NCBI GenBank assembly: GCA_017958365.1
Contig: JAGDCV010000040.1
Location: 1-43,017, forward strand
Length of the DNA: 43,017 nucleotides
Reading direction: 5' to 3'
Source of the DNA: Clostridiales bacterium
Lineage (GTDB): Bacteria > Bacillota > Clostridia > Saccharofermentanales > Saccharofermentanaceae
Shown: positions 1 through 8,134 of the stretch, in pieces
How positions within the stretch are numbered: position 1 is the first letter of the stretch
Layout of the letters: each line of letters opens with the position of its first letter
Translations under genes and position numbers: made by a program
Notes under the pieces: generated by a model
The model's database searches: none
Told to the model about the DNA's origin: nothing
The model's input: the letters and a program-made list of their open reading frames with translations, nothing else

Positions 1-680
1 ACGGCAAGATCGACTTCGCTGATAAGTCCGTTACAGAGAACACACGTGTTTCTTATCCTATCAACCACATCACAAACATCGTTCAGAAGGTTAACCCTGT
101 TTCTGCAGGTCCTGACGCTCAGAGCGTTATCTTCCTTTCTGCAGACGCTTTCGGCGTATTGCCTCCTGTATCCATCCTCACACCTGAGCAGACAAAGTAC
201 TACTTCCTGTCCGGCTTCACAGCTAAGCTTGCAGGTACAGAGCGTGGAATCACAGAGCCTACACCTACATTCTCTGCTTGCTTCGGTCAGGCATTCCTCG
301 AGCTCCATCCTACAAAGTACGCTGAGGAGCTTGTAAAGAAGATGGAGAAGTCCGGCGCTAAGGCTTACCTCGTTAACACAGGTTGGAACGGAACTGGTAA
401 GAGAATCACAATCAAGGATACACGTGGAATCATCGATGCTATCCTTTCCGGTGATATCAACAAGGCTCCTACAAAGACTATCCCTATGTTCAACTTCGAA
501 GTTCCTACAGAGCTTCCCGGTGTTGACACAGGTATCCTCGATCCTCGTGATACTTATGCTGATGCTTCCGAGTGGGAGACAAAGGCTAAGGATCTTGCTG
601 AGAGATTCAACAAGAACTTCAAGAAGTACGAGAACAACGATGCAGGTAAGGCACTCGTTGCTGCAGGTCCTCAGCTCTGA
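1..680 (+). CDS. pckA: Phosphoenolpyruvate carboxykinase (ATP), 3' part only
   Basis: ATP-dependent PEP carboxykinase interconverts oxaloacetate and PEP with CO2 in the cytoplasm; in fermenters it often runs in the carboxylating direction. The gene enters from the left edge, reading in the frame that begins at base 3, and about 225 residues remain of a family of about 530-540. The remaining part carries family signatures: [11 protein letters not shown], then [15 protein letters not shown] followed by [12 protein letters not shown], and the nucleotide-site stretch [12 protein letters not shown]. It ends at TGA and is followed by a strong terminator. Codon choice is markedly uniform (ACA, CCT, GCT, AAG), as expected of a highly expressed gene. 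The identification is firm; start, promoter and N-terminal half lie outside the window. Confidence 0.97.
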   Translation, partial: GKIDFADKSVTENTRVSYPINHITNIVQKVNPVSAGPDAQSVIFLSADAFGVLPPVSILTPEQTKYYFLSGFTAKLAGTERGITEPTPTFSACFGQAFLELHPTKYAEELVKKMEKSGAKAYLVNTGWNGTGKRITIKDTRGIIDAILSGDINKAPTKTIPMFNFEVPTELPGVDTGILDPRDTYADASEWETKAKDLAERFNKNFKKYENNDAGKALVAAGPQL

Positions 681-708
681 TTGAGATTCTTTAGTAAGAC
701 TTAAGTAT

Positions 709-741
709 AAAGGCTGTCCTTCAATTGAGGGACAGCCTTTT
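709..741 (+). terminator. Intrinsic terminator of pckA
   Basis: An 11-12 bp stem (AAAGGCTGTCC with GGGACAGCCTTT) closes on a short TCAATTGA loop and ends in a short T run. It lies 29 bases after the pckA stop codon and separates pckA from the next gene. Confidence 0.9.
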
Positions 742-750
742 AAGTTAGTA

Positions 751-756
751 TATAAT
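751..756 (+). promoter_or_regulatory. -10 box (TATAAT) just ahead of the ArAE-like gene
   Basis: A perfect TATAAT ends nine bases before the ATG at 766. The region upstream is occupied by the 3' arm of the pckA terminator, and no good -35 at 17 bp spacing is visible. No Shine-Dalgarno sequence lies between the box and the start, so the mRNA would begin at or within a few bases of the ATG. Confidence 0.55.
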
Positions 757-765
757 CATTTGTAT

Positions 766-1719
766 ATGGAAAAGAGATCAGAGATCATAATTGCACTTAA
801 GATCACTGCCGCAGCCGTTATAGCCTACATAACCGCTGATCTTATGGGGCTTGAGTTCAGTGTATCGGCAGGGATCGTAGCAATACTTTCAGTTCTTCCT
901 ACCAAAAAGGAGACTGTTAAGACTGCGCTTGAAAGATTACTGGCATTTGTGGCTGCCCTCATTATTGCTTTTGCTTGCTATAACTTGATCGGATACAATC
1001 TTCCGGCGTTTTGCCTGTATCTTCTGATATTCATCATCTTCTGCAGGATCTTCGGCTTCTACTCGGCTATGGCGATGGATTCCGTATTGATATCTCATTT
1101 CCTGTCGACCGGGCGGATGGACGCAGATACGATCCTTAATGAGGTATTGCTGTTCCTATTGGGAACTATACTCGGAATACTTGTAAACCTGACACTTCGT
1201 AGGGACAAAAAGAAGATGCAGGAACTTACTGACAAGACCGATGAACAGATAAGACATATTCTATACAGGGCATCTGAACGCATACTCGATTCTAATCTAA
1301 AAAACTACGACGGCAAATGTCTCGAAGTTCTTGATAATCAGCTGGACAGGGCAGAGAAACAGGCTCTTACAGATTACAAAAATGATCTTATAGACTCTGA
1401 TACCATTGACATAAAATACATCAAAATGAGACGAAAGCAGGCAGAGATACTTAAAGAGATATACAGGAATGTAAGTGAGATAAAGACTGCCCCTGATACT
1501 GCCAGTGTTATATCCGGATTTTTAGCAAAGACTGCAGAACAGTATTCAAGGGATAATGATGTCTTTGATCTCATAAATGAAGTGCGTACAATAAGCCTGG
1601 GATTCAAAGAATTCCCGCTTCCCGGATCCCGTGAAGAATTCGAGGACAGAGCCAGGTTATTCGTACTTATGAGAAGTATCGAAGACTTCCTTCTTATCAA
1701 GAAAGAAATGTATAAATAA
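766..1719 (+). CDS. Aromatic acid exporter (ArAE/FUSC-like) family membrane protein
   Basis: Predicted inner-membrane protein of 317 residues. The first roughly 140 residues form several hydrophobic helices (for example ITAAAVIAYITADLMGL and LLAFVAALIIAFACYNLIGY), ending in LLGTILGILVNL; the remainder is a charged, helical cytoplasmic domain. This matches the ArAE_1 plus C-terminal domain layout of Gram-positive aromatic-acid-exporter-like proteins (YqjA/YgaE type), which may export aromatic acids or related small molecules; substrate is unknown here. The start is uncertain: ATG 766 is preferred, while a TTG at 760 is possible. Neither has a ribosome-binding site, and a TATAAT box lies immediately upstream. 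It is monocistronic, between the pckA terminator and the pyr leader. Confidence 0.75.
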   Translation: MEKRSEIIIALKITAAAVIAYITADLMGLEFSVSAGIVAILSVLPTKKETVKTALERLLAFVAALIIAFACYNLIGYNLPAFCLYLLIFIIFCRIFGFYSAMAMDSVLISHFLSTGRMDADTILNEVLLFLLGTILGILVNLTLRRDKKKMQELTDKTDEQIRHILYRASERILDSNLKNYDGKCLEVLDNQLDRAEKQALTDYKNDLIDSDTIDIKYIKMRRKQAEILKEIYRNVSEIKTAPDTASVISGFLAKTAEQYSRDNDVFDLINEVRTISLGFKEFPLPGSREEFEDRARLFVLMRSIEDFLLIKKEMYK

Positions 1720-1732
1720 CACAAATTACATC

Positions 1733-1761
1733 TTGAATCTGTCTTCTCAAAAGAATAGACT
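1733..1761 (+). promoter_or_regulatory. Probable promoter of the pyr operon
   Basis: TTGAAT (1733-1738) and TAGACT (1756-1761) are separated by 17 bp, which would start transcription near 1768, just upstream of the PyrR-binding hairpin. The -10 match is only four of six, so this is a moderate call supported mainly by its position. Confidence 0.5.
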
Positions 1762-1778
1762 CATTAAGTAATCTTTAA

Positions 1779-1796
1779 ACAGCCCGGCGAGGTTGT
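1779..1796 (+). promoter_or_regulatory. PyrR-binding hairpin (anti-antiterminator) in the pyr leader
   Basis: ACAGCC (1779-1784) pairs with GGTTGT (1791-1796) around the hexaloop CGGCGA, which fits the CNGNGA loop of known PyrR RNA sites. Bases 1783-1789 of this hairpin are also complementary to 1826-1832, the 5' arm of the downstream terminator, so the hairpin and the antiterminator exclude each other. In Bacillus, PyrR with UMP stabilises this hairpin and so allows termination; the same logic is inferred here. Confidence 0.88.
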
Positions 1797-1824
1797 AAGA
1801 TTCTTTAATAATAAGAATTTTGTC

Positions 1825-1857
1825 GTGCCGGGAAACTATATTTTTCCGGCACTTTTT
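1825..1857 (+). terminator. Attenuator terminator of the pyr operon
   Basis: GTGCCGG (1825-1831) pairs with CCGGCAC (1846-1852), extended inward by G-U and A-U pairs to about 11 bp, with a six-base loop and a T5 tract at 1853-1857. It lies just before the pyrR ribosome site at 1866. The competing antiterminator is 1783-1789 with 1826-1832 plus an inner 9-bp stem, 1797-1805 with 1813-1821. Confidence 0.9.
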
Positions 1858-1878
1858 GTCGGGGTAAGGAGTTTCCAA

Positions 1879-2436
1879 ATGAGTGAAGCAATCACTTCCA
1901 ACGCTACAGTTCTAATGGATGAAGCGGCTGTGGAGCGTGCCATCATCAGGATCTCCCATGAGATCATCGAGCACAATAAAGGTCTCGATGGAATAGCTCT
2001 CATAGGTATCCAGAGGAGAGGCGTTTCTATAGCCAAGAAGATCAGAGATTATCTCGAGTCTATCGAGAGTGTGAAGGTGCCCATGGGTATCCTTGATATC
2101 ACTTTCTACAGGGATGATCTTTCTACTTTGGCTGCGCACCCCGTTGTAAACGGTACGCATATTCCTTTCGATGTTAACGGAGCCAAGATAGTGCTCGTTG
2201 ATGACGTACTCTATACGGGCAGAACGATAAGATCTGCCATAGATAATATTTTTGATATGGGAAGACCTTCATGTATTCAGCTTGTAGAGCTGATCGACAG
2301 AGGTCACAGACAACTTCCTTTCAAAGCTGACTATGTAGGAAAGAATGTACCTACATCTGAAAGTGAACAGGTTGACGTCATGTTTGATGATGTTGACGGT
2401 TCTACGCAGGTTCTGCTTATAAAGGAGGAAAAGTAA
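1879..2436 (+). CDS. pyrR: Bifunctional pyr operon regulator / uracil phosphoribosyltransferase PyrR
   Basis: PyrR senses uridine nucleotides and binds the pyr leader RNA to promote termination; it usually also has weak uracil phosphoribosyltransferase activity. The protein is 185 residues, the usual length, with the PRPP motif VLVDDVLYTGRT and the family segments GIQRRGV and LDITFYRDD. I chose ATG 1879 because AAGGAG lies at 1866-1871; the longer reading frame from 1825 would overlap the attenuator and has no ribosome site. It is the first gene of the operon it should control, one base upstream of pyrB. Confidence 0.96.
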   Translation: MSEAITSNATVLMDEAAVERAIIRISHEIIEHNKGLDGIALIGIQRRGVSIAKKIRDYLESIESVKVPMGILDITFYRDDLSTLAAHPVVNGTHIPFDVNGAKIVLVDDVLYTGRTIRSAIDNIFDMGRPSCIQLVELIDRGHRQLPFKADYVGKNVPTSESEQVDVMFDDVDGSTQVLLIKEEK

Positions 2437-2437
2437 T

Positions 2438-3367
2438 ATGGGACTTAAGAGTAAAGACCTCCTCGGAATGAAACAGCTTACTCCTGAGGAGATAATGGAG
2501 ATACTTGATACCGCGAAGACAATGAAGCTTGTAGTTGAGAATGGTCCTAAGAAAACATCCCACTTGCAGGGAAAATCAGTAGTTACACTATTCTATGAGA
2601 ACTCGACAAGAACAAGATTGTCTTTCGAACTCGCATCCAAGTATATGGGATCTACGAGTGCTAACATATCCGCTACGGGAAGCTCAGTAGCAAAGGGTGA
2701 ATCCCTTCTTGATACAGCAAGAACCATCGACATGATGGGTACTGATATCATCGTAATGAGACACCCTCAGTCCGGTGCACCTCATTCCATCGCTGACAAG
2801 ATCAATGCAAGCATCGTCAACGCCGGCGACGGTATGAACGAGCATCCCACACAGGCTCTGCTCGACATGCTTACGATGTACGAAAGATTCGATAAGTTTG
2901 AAGGCAAGAACATCGCTATCTGCGGTGACGTTTACCACAGCCGAGTAGTCAGATCCAATGCAATAGGACTTGCGAAATTAGGTGCCAAGGTAAGTGTCTA
3001 CGGCCCGAGAACCATGATGCCTATAGGAATCGAGAAGATGGGCGTAAGAATTGCTGACAGCGTTGAAGACTGTGTTAGGGATGCTGATGCCGTCATGGGT
3101 CTTCGCGTACAACTTGAGAGAATGAAGAGCAGTCTATTCCCGTCGGTAGCAGAATATGCAAAATTCTACGCTATCACTCCTGAAGTGCTTAAGCTTGCCA
3201 AACCTGATGCATTCCTTATGCACCCCGGGCCCTGTAACCACGGCGTAGAGCTTCCTACAGCAGTTTATGACTGTGATCAGTCAGTTATCAATAAGCAGGT
3301 TACTAATGGTGTAGCCGTTAGAATGGCTGTTCTTTACCTGCTCATGGCAAGGAGGAACAACTTATGA
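2438..3367 (+). CDS. pyrB: Aspartate carbamoyltransferase catalytic subunit
   Basis: Condenses carbamoyl phosphate with aspartate to carbamoyl-aspartate, the first committed step of UMP synthesis. The 309-residue chain has the carbamoyl phosphate loop STRTR (56-60), the SVAKGES loop with K86, HPTQ (136-139) and the C-terminal HPGPCNHGVE segment that completes the aspartate site. AAAGGAGG precedes the ATG, and the gene is translationally linked to pyrR (one-base gap) and pyrC (ATGA overlap). No pyrI regulatory-chain gene is present, so the enzyme is probably an unregulated trimer as in Bacillus, with control at the leader. Confidence 0.97.
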   Translation: MGLKSKDLLGMKQLTPEEIMEILDTAKTMKLVVENGPKKTSHLQGKSVVTLFYENSTRTRLSFELASKYMGSTSANISATGSSVAKGESLLDTARTIDMMGTDIIVMRHPQSGAPHSIADKINASIVNAGDGMNEHPTQALLDMLTMYERFDKFEGKNIAICGDVYHSRVVRSNAIGLAKLGAKVSVYGPRTMMPIGIEKMGVRIADSVEDCVRDADAVMGLRVQLERMKSSLFPSVAEYAKFYAITPEVLKLAKPDAFLMHPGPCNHGVELPTAVYDCDQSVINKQVTNGVAVRMAVLYLLMARRNNL

Positions 3368-4620
3368 AGACAATAATCAAGAACTGTAAGGTAATAGGTT
3401 CAGATAAGACTGAGCTATATATTGAAGATGGTAAGTTTGCCTCCGCTTTCGATGAGTCTACGGCAGATGAGGTAATCGATGTAAAGGGCGGAACCGTTCT
3501 TCCCGGACTTGTAGATATGCACGTACACTTCAGGGAGCCCGGTTACGAGTATAAGGAGACGATTGCAACAGGAAGTGCTGCAGCCGCAAGAGGCGGATTT
3601 ACAAGCGTCTGCACGATGCCTAATACTTTCCCTGTATGCGATAACGCTGCTGTAGTTGAAGGTATTCTTAAAAGGGCTGCTGATGCCGGTCTCGTAAGAG
3701 TCTATCCTATCGGAGCAGCAGGAAAGAATCTCGAGAGCGAAGAACTGGCCGAGATCGGACTGATGAAAGAAGCAGGCATCGTTGCCATCAGCAACGACGG
3801 AAAGCCGATTGCTACTTCCGGATTTATGCGTAAAGTTCTGGAATATTCCTCAGACTTTGATATTCCGGTATTGAATCACGAAGAGGATCTTACTATCTCA
3901 GGTGGAGCAATGAATGAAGGTGAGGTATCTACATCTATAGGAATCAGGGGATGTCCTACAGTTGCCGAAGATATCATGATCGCAAGAGACATTATCCTTT
4001 CCGAATATCTTGATATCCCCGTTCATATCTGTCATGTAAGCACCAAGGGTGGTATGAGAATGATCAGGGAAGCAAAAGCAAGAGGCGTGAAAGTAACATG
4101 CGAGACATGTCCTCATTACTTTACTCTTACGGATGAATCATGCGAGAACTATGATACGAACTTTAAGATGCATCCGCCGCTTAGAACAGAAGAAGACAAG
4201 CTTGCTGTTATCGAAGCGATCAAGGACGGAACTGTTGACTGTATCGTTACAGATCACGCTCCTCATCATCAGGATGACAAGGAAGTTGAGTTCTCACATG
4301 CACTTAACGGCATCGTCGGTCTTGAAAGTTCATTCGCGCTTTGTTACACATATCTTGTTAAGCCCGGCATCATCAGCATGGAGAAGCTTGTTGAACTTAT
4401 GTGTTTGAACCCTTCTTCCATTCTTAAACTCGGCCGCGGCGGCATGAATGTAGGTGATGATGCAGACCTCGCTGTGTTTGATCTTGATAACGAATTTGTT
4501 TTCGACAAGAATGAGATGCTGTCAAAGGGAAGAAATACACCTTACGACGGCTGGAAGCTTTACGGCAAGACATTGCTTACTATCATGGGGGGTAAAGTAA
4601 CTTATGACGAACTTCGCTGA
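3364..4620 (+). CDS. pyrC: Dihydroorotase
   Basis: Zinc amidohydrolase that cyclises carbamoyl-aspartate to dihydroorotate. The 418-residue chain is the class I (Bacillus PyrC) type. The metal ligands are visible as HVHFREPG (H53, H55, R57), SNDGK (D145), NHEED (H172), HICHVST (H224) and TDHAPHH (D297). The start codon overlaps the pyrB stop by four bases (ATGA), and its own stop lies inside the beginning of pyrF, so the three genes are tightly coupled. Confidence 0.97.
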   Translation: MKTIIKNCKVIGSDKTELYIEDGKFASAFDESTADEVIDVKGGTVLPGLVDMHVHFREPGYEYKETIATGSAAAARGGFTSVCTMPNTFPVCDNAAVVEGILKRAADAGLVRVYPIGAAGKNLESEELAEIGLMKEAGIVAISNDGKPIATSGFMRKVLEYSSDFDIPVLNHEEDLTISGGAMNEGEVSTSIGIRGCPTVAEDIMIARDIILSEYLDIPVHICHVSTKGGMRMIREAKARGVKVTCETCPHYFTLTDESCENYDTNFKMHPPLRTEEDKLAVIEAIKDGTVDCIVTDHAPHHQDDKEVEFSHALNGIVGLESSFALCYTYLVKPGIISMEKLVELMCLNPSSILKLGRGGMNVGDDADLAVFDLDNEFVFDKNEMLSKGRNTPYDGWKLYGKTLLTIMGGKVTYDELR

Positions 4621-5554
4621 TGCTCTTACCAGAAAGATTAAAGAGTATAACAATCCTACCGTAATGGGGCTTGATCCCAAGCTTGAATATATTCCCGAAC
4701 CAATCAGGGAAAAGTGGCTCAAGGATCTGGCTCCTGATGCGGAACTTGCAGCAGCATGTGCGATATATGAATTTAATACTGCTCTTATCGATGCGGTATG
4801 CGATATCGTTCCCGCCATCAAGCCTCAGTTTGCTTATTATGAGATGTATGGCGTTGCGGGCATCGACACTTTAAAGAAGACTATTGCGTATGCCAAGAGC
4901 AAGGGCATGATCGTCATCGCCGATGCTAAGCGTAACGACATCGGAAGCACGGCAACCGCTTATGCTGAAGGCATCATAGGCAAAACAAGCCTTGATGACG
5001 GCAGCGAAAAGCACATGTTCGCCGCTGATGCCGTTACCGTTAACGGCTATCTCGGAATTGACGGCATTAAGCCTTTCCTTGACGTATGTGCAAGAGACGG
5101 CAAGGGTATATTCACTCTGGTTCACACATCCAATCCTTCTGCTGTTGATTTCCAGGATATGGTTCTTGAGGACGGCAGAAAGGTATATGAACTCATGGCG
5201 GATAATGTCAATGAGTGGGGTAAGGAACTCATCGGTGAAGAGGGTTTCTCTTCAGTTGGTGCCGTTCTTGGCGCTACAGTTCCCGAACAGGCTGTTGCCG
5301 CCCGTAAGAGAATGCCGAATACATTTATGCTCGTACCCGGATACGGTGCTCAGGGTGCAGGCCCTGATGCCGCAGTTGCTTCATTCACTGAAGATGGAGC
5401 AGGAGCTATAGTTAATGCATCACGAAGCCTCATGTGTGCATGGAAGAAGAGGGAAGACCTGGATCCCATGAAGTTTGCCGAGGCAACAAGGGATGAAGCC
5501 ATAGACATGAGAGATAAGCTTAATGCAGCACTTAAAGACAGGAAGTACGTATGA
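4604..5554 (+). CDS. pyrF: Orotidine 5'-phosphate decarboxylase
   Basis: Last step of UMP synthesis: decarboxylation of OMP. At 316 residues it belongs to the longer (subfamily 2) OMP decarboxylases; the catalytic motif DAKRNDIG is at 107-114 with K109, and GYGAQG and VNASRSL near the end form the phosphate site. It starts 17 bases inside pyrC with a G-rich ribosome site (GGGGGG) about eight bases upstream. Compared with Bacillus subtilis, where pyrF follows pyrD, here it lies before pyrK. Confidence 0.96.
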   Translation: MTNFADALTRKIKEYNNPTVMGLDPKLEYIPEPIREKWLKDLAPDAELAAACAIYEFNTALIDAVCDIVPAIKPQFAYYEMYGVAGIDTLKKTIAYAKSKGMIVIADAKRNDIGSTATAYAEGIIGKTSLDDGSEKHMFAADAVTVNGYLGIDGIKPFLDVCARDGKGIFTLVHTSNPSAVDFQDMVLEDGRKVYELMADNVNEWGKELIGEEGFSSVGAVLGATVPEQAVAARKRMPNTFMLVPGYGAQGAGPDAAVASFTEDGAGAIVNASRSLMCAWKKREDLDPMKFAEATRDEAIDMRDKLNAALKDRKYV

Positions 5555-6312
5555 ATAAAGACTTTTTCTGTGAAGTAGTTTCGCGGCAGATGCTTAATGA
5601 GGATACGGCTCTTATCGAGTTCTCATGTGAGCAGATCGCTTCTGTAGCCGTTCCGGGACAGTTTGTAAATATTACTTGTTCCAATTTCTTAAGACGTCCG
5701 TTCGGCATTGCTTCTGTCAATAAACAAACCGGTACTTTCAAGGTTGGGATCAAGATAGTAGGTGAGGGAACCGAAGAACTTGCATCCCTGGATGAAGGTG
5801 AAGGAACATGGATATTAGGCCCCTTGGGGAACGGATTCGAATTATCCTCTGATAAGTACATACTGGTCGGCGGAGGTTCCGGAGTATTCCCCGTCAATTT
5901 CCTGTATGAAGACCTTGTTTCGAAGGATAAGAGCGTAAAGGTAGTTCAGGGCTTCAGGGATAAGTCCCAGGTTATAATGAACAATCCTGATTACATCCTT
6001 ACGACTGATGCCGGCGATGAGGGCATTAAGGGCAACTGCTGCGACGGTCTTGATACACTGTCAGAAGATGACATTAAGGATGCTACAATTCTTTGTGTAG
6101 GTCCCATGCCAATGATGAAAGCAGTGTCCTCCTGGGCTGACGGCCACGGACTTGACTGTTATGTATCTCTTGAGCAGAGAATGGCTTGCGGCATAGGTGT
6201 TTGCCTTGTATGCGTATGTAAGATCAAGGCGCAGGAAGAAGGCATTCCCTTTGATCACAAAAGATGCTGTAAAGACGGTCCCGTATTTGATGCCAAGGAG
6301 GTGATCTGGTGA
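5551..6312 (+). CDS. pyrK: Dihydroorotate dehydrogenase 1B electron-transfer subunit
   Basis: Carries FAD and a [2Fe-2S] cluster and passes electrons from the PyrD FMN to NAD+. The 253-residue chain has the flavin motif RRPFGIAS, the NAD-site glycines VGGGSG and CVGPMPMMK, and the cluster motif CGIGVCLVC (C213, C218, C221) with the fourth ligand C239 or C240. It overlaps pyrF by ATGA and pyrD by GTGA. With the adjacent pyrD it defines the NAD-linked heterotetrameric enzyme. Confidence 0.96.
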   Translation: MNKDFFCEVVSRQMLNEDTALIEFSCEQIASVAVPGQFVNITCSNFLRRPFGIASVNKQTGTFKVGIKIVGEGTEELASLDEGEGTWILGPLGNGFELSSDKYILVGGGSGVFPVNFLYEDLVSKDKSVKVVQGFRDKSQVIMNNPDYILTTDAGDEGIKGNCCDGLDTLSEDDIKDATILCVGPMPMMKAVSSWADGHGLDCYVSLEQRMACGIGVCLVCVCKIKAQEEGIPFDHKRCCKDGPVFDAKEVIW

Positions 6313-7226
6313 GCGAGCGTTTATTCGTAAATGTCGGTAAGACTTTCCTTAAAAGCCCTATCATCCTGGCATCAGGCACCTGCAACATGGGCAGGGAGTT
6401 ATCCGAGATATATGATCTTTCAATACTTGGCGGCCTCTCTTCGAAAGGGCTTACGATCAAGCCCCGTGCAGGAAATGAGGGTGTGCGTGTTGCCGAGTGC
6501 AAGGCGGGAATGCTTAATTCCGTGGGCCTTCAGAACCCGGGCGTGGAGCATTTTATAAAGTATGACCTTGATTTCATGAATACGCTTGATACGGGCGTTA
6601 TAGTTAATGTTGCAGGTCATTCGACTGAAGACTACATCGATATGGTGAAGGCTTTGGATCCTCATAAGGATAAGATCGATGCTCTTGAGATCAACCTTTC
6701 ATGCCCTAATGTCAAAGAAGGCTGTATGTCGATAGGAAGTGACAAAGAGCAGATAAAGAAGATCGTTGGTGAACTTCGTAAGCTTACGGATCTTCCTTTG
6801 TGGATCAAATTGACACCTAACGTAACTGATATAAGCAGCATGGCTCTTGCCGCACAGGAGGGAGGAGCGGATGCTGTCGTTCTTATTAATACCATGCTCG
6901 GTATGGCAGTTGACATCAAGACCAGAAGACCTGTATTACACAATAATACAGGCGGATACTCAGGTCCTGCCATCAAGCCTGTTGCGATCAGAATGGTATC
7001 CGAATGCTACCGTGTTCTTGATATCCCCATCATAGGATGCGGCGGAATAAGTGAAGCTTCTGACGTACTTGAGTTTATGATCGCCGGAGCAGCTGCTGTT
7101 GAGATCGGAACGGCAAGTCTCGTTGTACCTGACTGTCCCGTTTTCATAACAGATGAGCTTGAAGCCTGGTGTGAAGAGAACGATACTGATATAAGAACTT
7201 TAACCGGAACTTTGCGGCTTTGGTAA
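6309..7226 (+). CDS. pyrD: Dihydroorotate dehydrogenase 1B catalytic subunit
   Basis: FMN enzyme oxidising dihydroorotate to orotate in the cytosol together with PyrK. The 305-residue barrel carries NLSCPNVKEG with C132 as the expected catalytic base, NNTGGYSGPAIKP, and the FMN phosphate segment GCGGI. The GTG start at 6309 overlaps the pyrK stop (GTGA), with AAGGAGG about eight bases upstream. Class 1B is supported by the catalytic Cys (class 2 uses Ser) and by the pyrK neighbour. Confidence 0.97.
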   Translation: MSERLFVNVGKTFLKSPIILASGTCNMGRELSEIYDLSILGGLSSKGLTIKPRAGNEGVRVAECKAGMLNSVGLQNPGVEHFIKYDLDFMNTLDTGVIVNVAGHSTEDYIDMVKALDPHKDKIDALEINLSCPNVKEGCMSIGSDKEQIKKIVGELRKLTDLPLWIKLTPNVTDISSMALAAQEGGADAVVLINTMLGMAVDIKTRRPVLHNNTGGYSGPAIKPVAIRMVSECYRVLDIPIIGCGGISEASDVLEFMIAGAAAVEIGTASLVVPDCPVFITDELEAWCEENDTDIRTLTGTLRLW

Positions 7227-7247
7227 TAAACATAAAGGAGTAAGACT

Positions 7248-8087
7248 ATGTCAAACAGAACAACAGAGAATTTATTCAAAACTAACGCTATCCGCGTAGC
7301 ACCTGCAGATACACCTTTCTGGTATACATCAGGTAAGTTCGGACCTTTCTACATCAACACACACTTCCTCATCAAGGATGAAGGTGTAGCTAATGATGTA
7401 TTGAGGATCATTGAAGACGAGTGTGCTGCTGATAAGGAGAAGGCACCTAAGATCATCTTTGAGGTGTTGGACAGACAGTACAACGGTTCCGAGACATACA
7501 GAGACGTCATCGAGGAACTCGTTGAAGTTGCATCCAGATATGATTTTGACTTTATCTCCGGCGGTGAGAGAAGAGATTTCTTCTTCTCCATGCTTGTAGC
7601 TCATCTCATGGATAAGCCTCATCTTACCATCTATAAGGATCTGTCCACAACATATACCGACAGTGATTTCAATCCTCTTAATGTACCGATCACAGGAAAG
7701 ACAGGTCTTCACATCGCAGATCTCATCACTGAAGCTTCAAGCTACGAGAGAGCATGGGTTCCTGCGATAAGAGACGTAAGCGCAAGCATCAATAATACAA
7801 TTGCCGTTGTTGACAGACATCAGAACGGTGCTGCTGTTCTTCGCGGTCTCGGTATCACCATGGAGACTTTGACAGGAGTTGATAAGGCTTTGTTTGACGA
7901 GGCGCTTTCAAAGGGATATATCGATAATGCCCAGTATGATCTCGTTATCAAGTTCCTTGAAAACCCCGACAAGTACATGAAGGATTTTGTCGCTTCTCAT
8001 CCCACGTTCATTGAGGATCAGATAAAGCTCGGCGGCAAGAATGCCGAGCGTGCAAAACTTGCACTTGAGAAGGGCTTTGTATCCTGA
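7248..8087 (+). CDS. pyrE: Divergent, long orotate phosphoribosyltransferase (by position and partial motifs)
   Basis: Expected to make OMP from orotate and PRPP, completing the pathway. The start of the chain fits PyrE (NLFKTNAI, YTSGKFGPFYIN), as does the order of the later segments FISGGERRDFFFS and KPHLTIYKD. It is 279 residues against about 210 for ordinary PyrE, with an extra helical segment near 60-100 and a C-terminal extension of about 60 residues. The PRPP loop, normally VVxDVxTTGGS-like, reads AVVDRHQNGAAVL (186-198): the second acidic residue is R and the TTGG is QNGA. AAGGAG precedes the ATG. The operon position and the lack of any other pyrE in the window support the role; activity is inferred. 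Confidence 0.75.
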   Translation: MSNRTTENLFKTNAIRVAPADTPFWYTSGKFGPFYINTHFLIKDEGVANDVLRIIEDECAADKEKAPKIIFEVLDRQYNGSETYRDVIEELVEVASRYDFDFISGGERRDFFFSMLVAHLMDKPHLTIYKDLSTTYTDSDFNPLNVPITGKTGLHIADLITEASSYERAWVPAIRDVSASINNTIAVVDRHQNGAAVLRGLGITMETLTGVDKALFDEALSKGYIDNAQYDLVIKFLENPDKYMKDFVASHPTFIEDQIKLGGKNAERAKLALEKGFVS

Positions 8088-8096
8088 TAATTGGGT

Positions 8097-8102
8097 TATA
8101 AT
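8097..8102 (+). promoter_or_regulatory. -10 box upstream of the acyl-CoA synthetase gene
   Basis: A perfect TATAAT lies ten bases after the pyrE stop and 32 bases before the next ATG, leaving room for a short leader containing AAAGGA. No convincing -35 is visible at the right spacing, and no terminator separates it from pyrE, so readthrough from the pyr operon is also possible. Confidence 0.4.
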
Positions 8103-8134
8103 AAATGTAATTAAATATAAAGGATCGGAACAAG

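Noticed and set aside
1825..1878. An 18-codon N-terminal extension of PyrR from 1825
   Set aside because: It begins in the attenuator terminator, has no ribosome site, and PyrR homologues start near the ATG at 1879, which follows AAGGAG.
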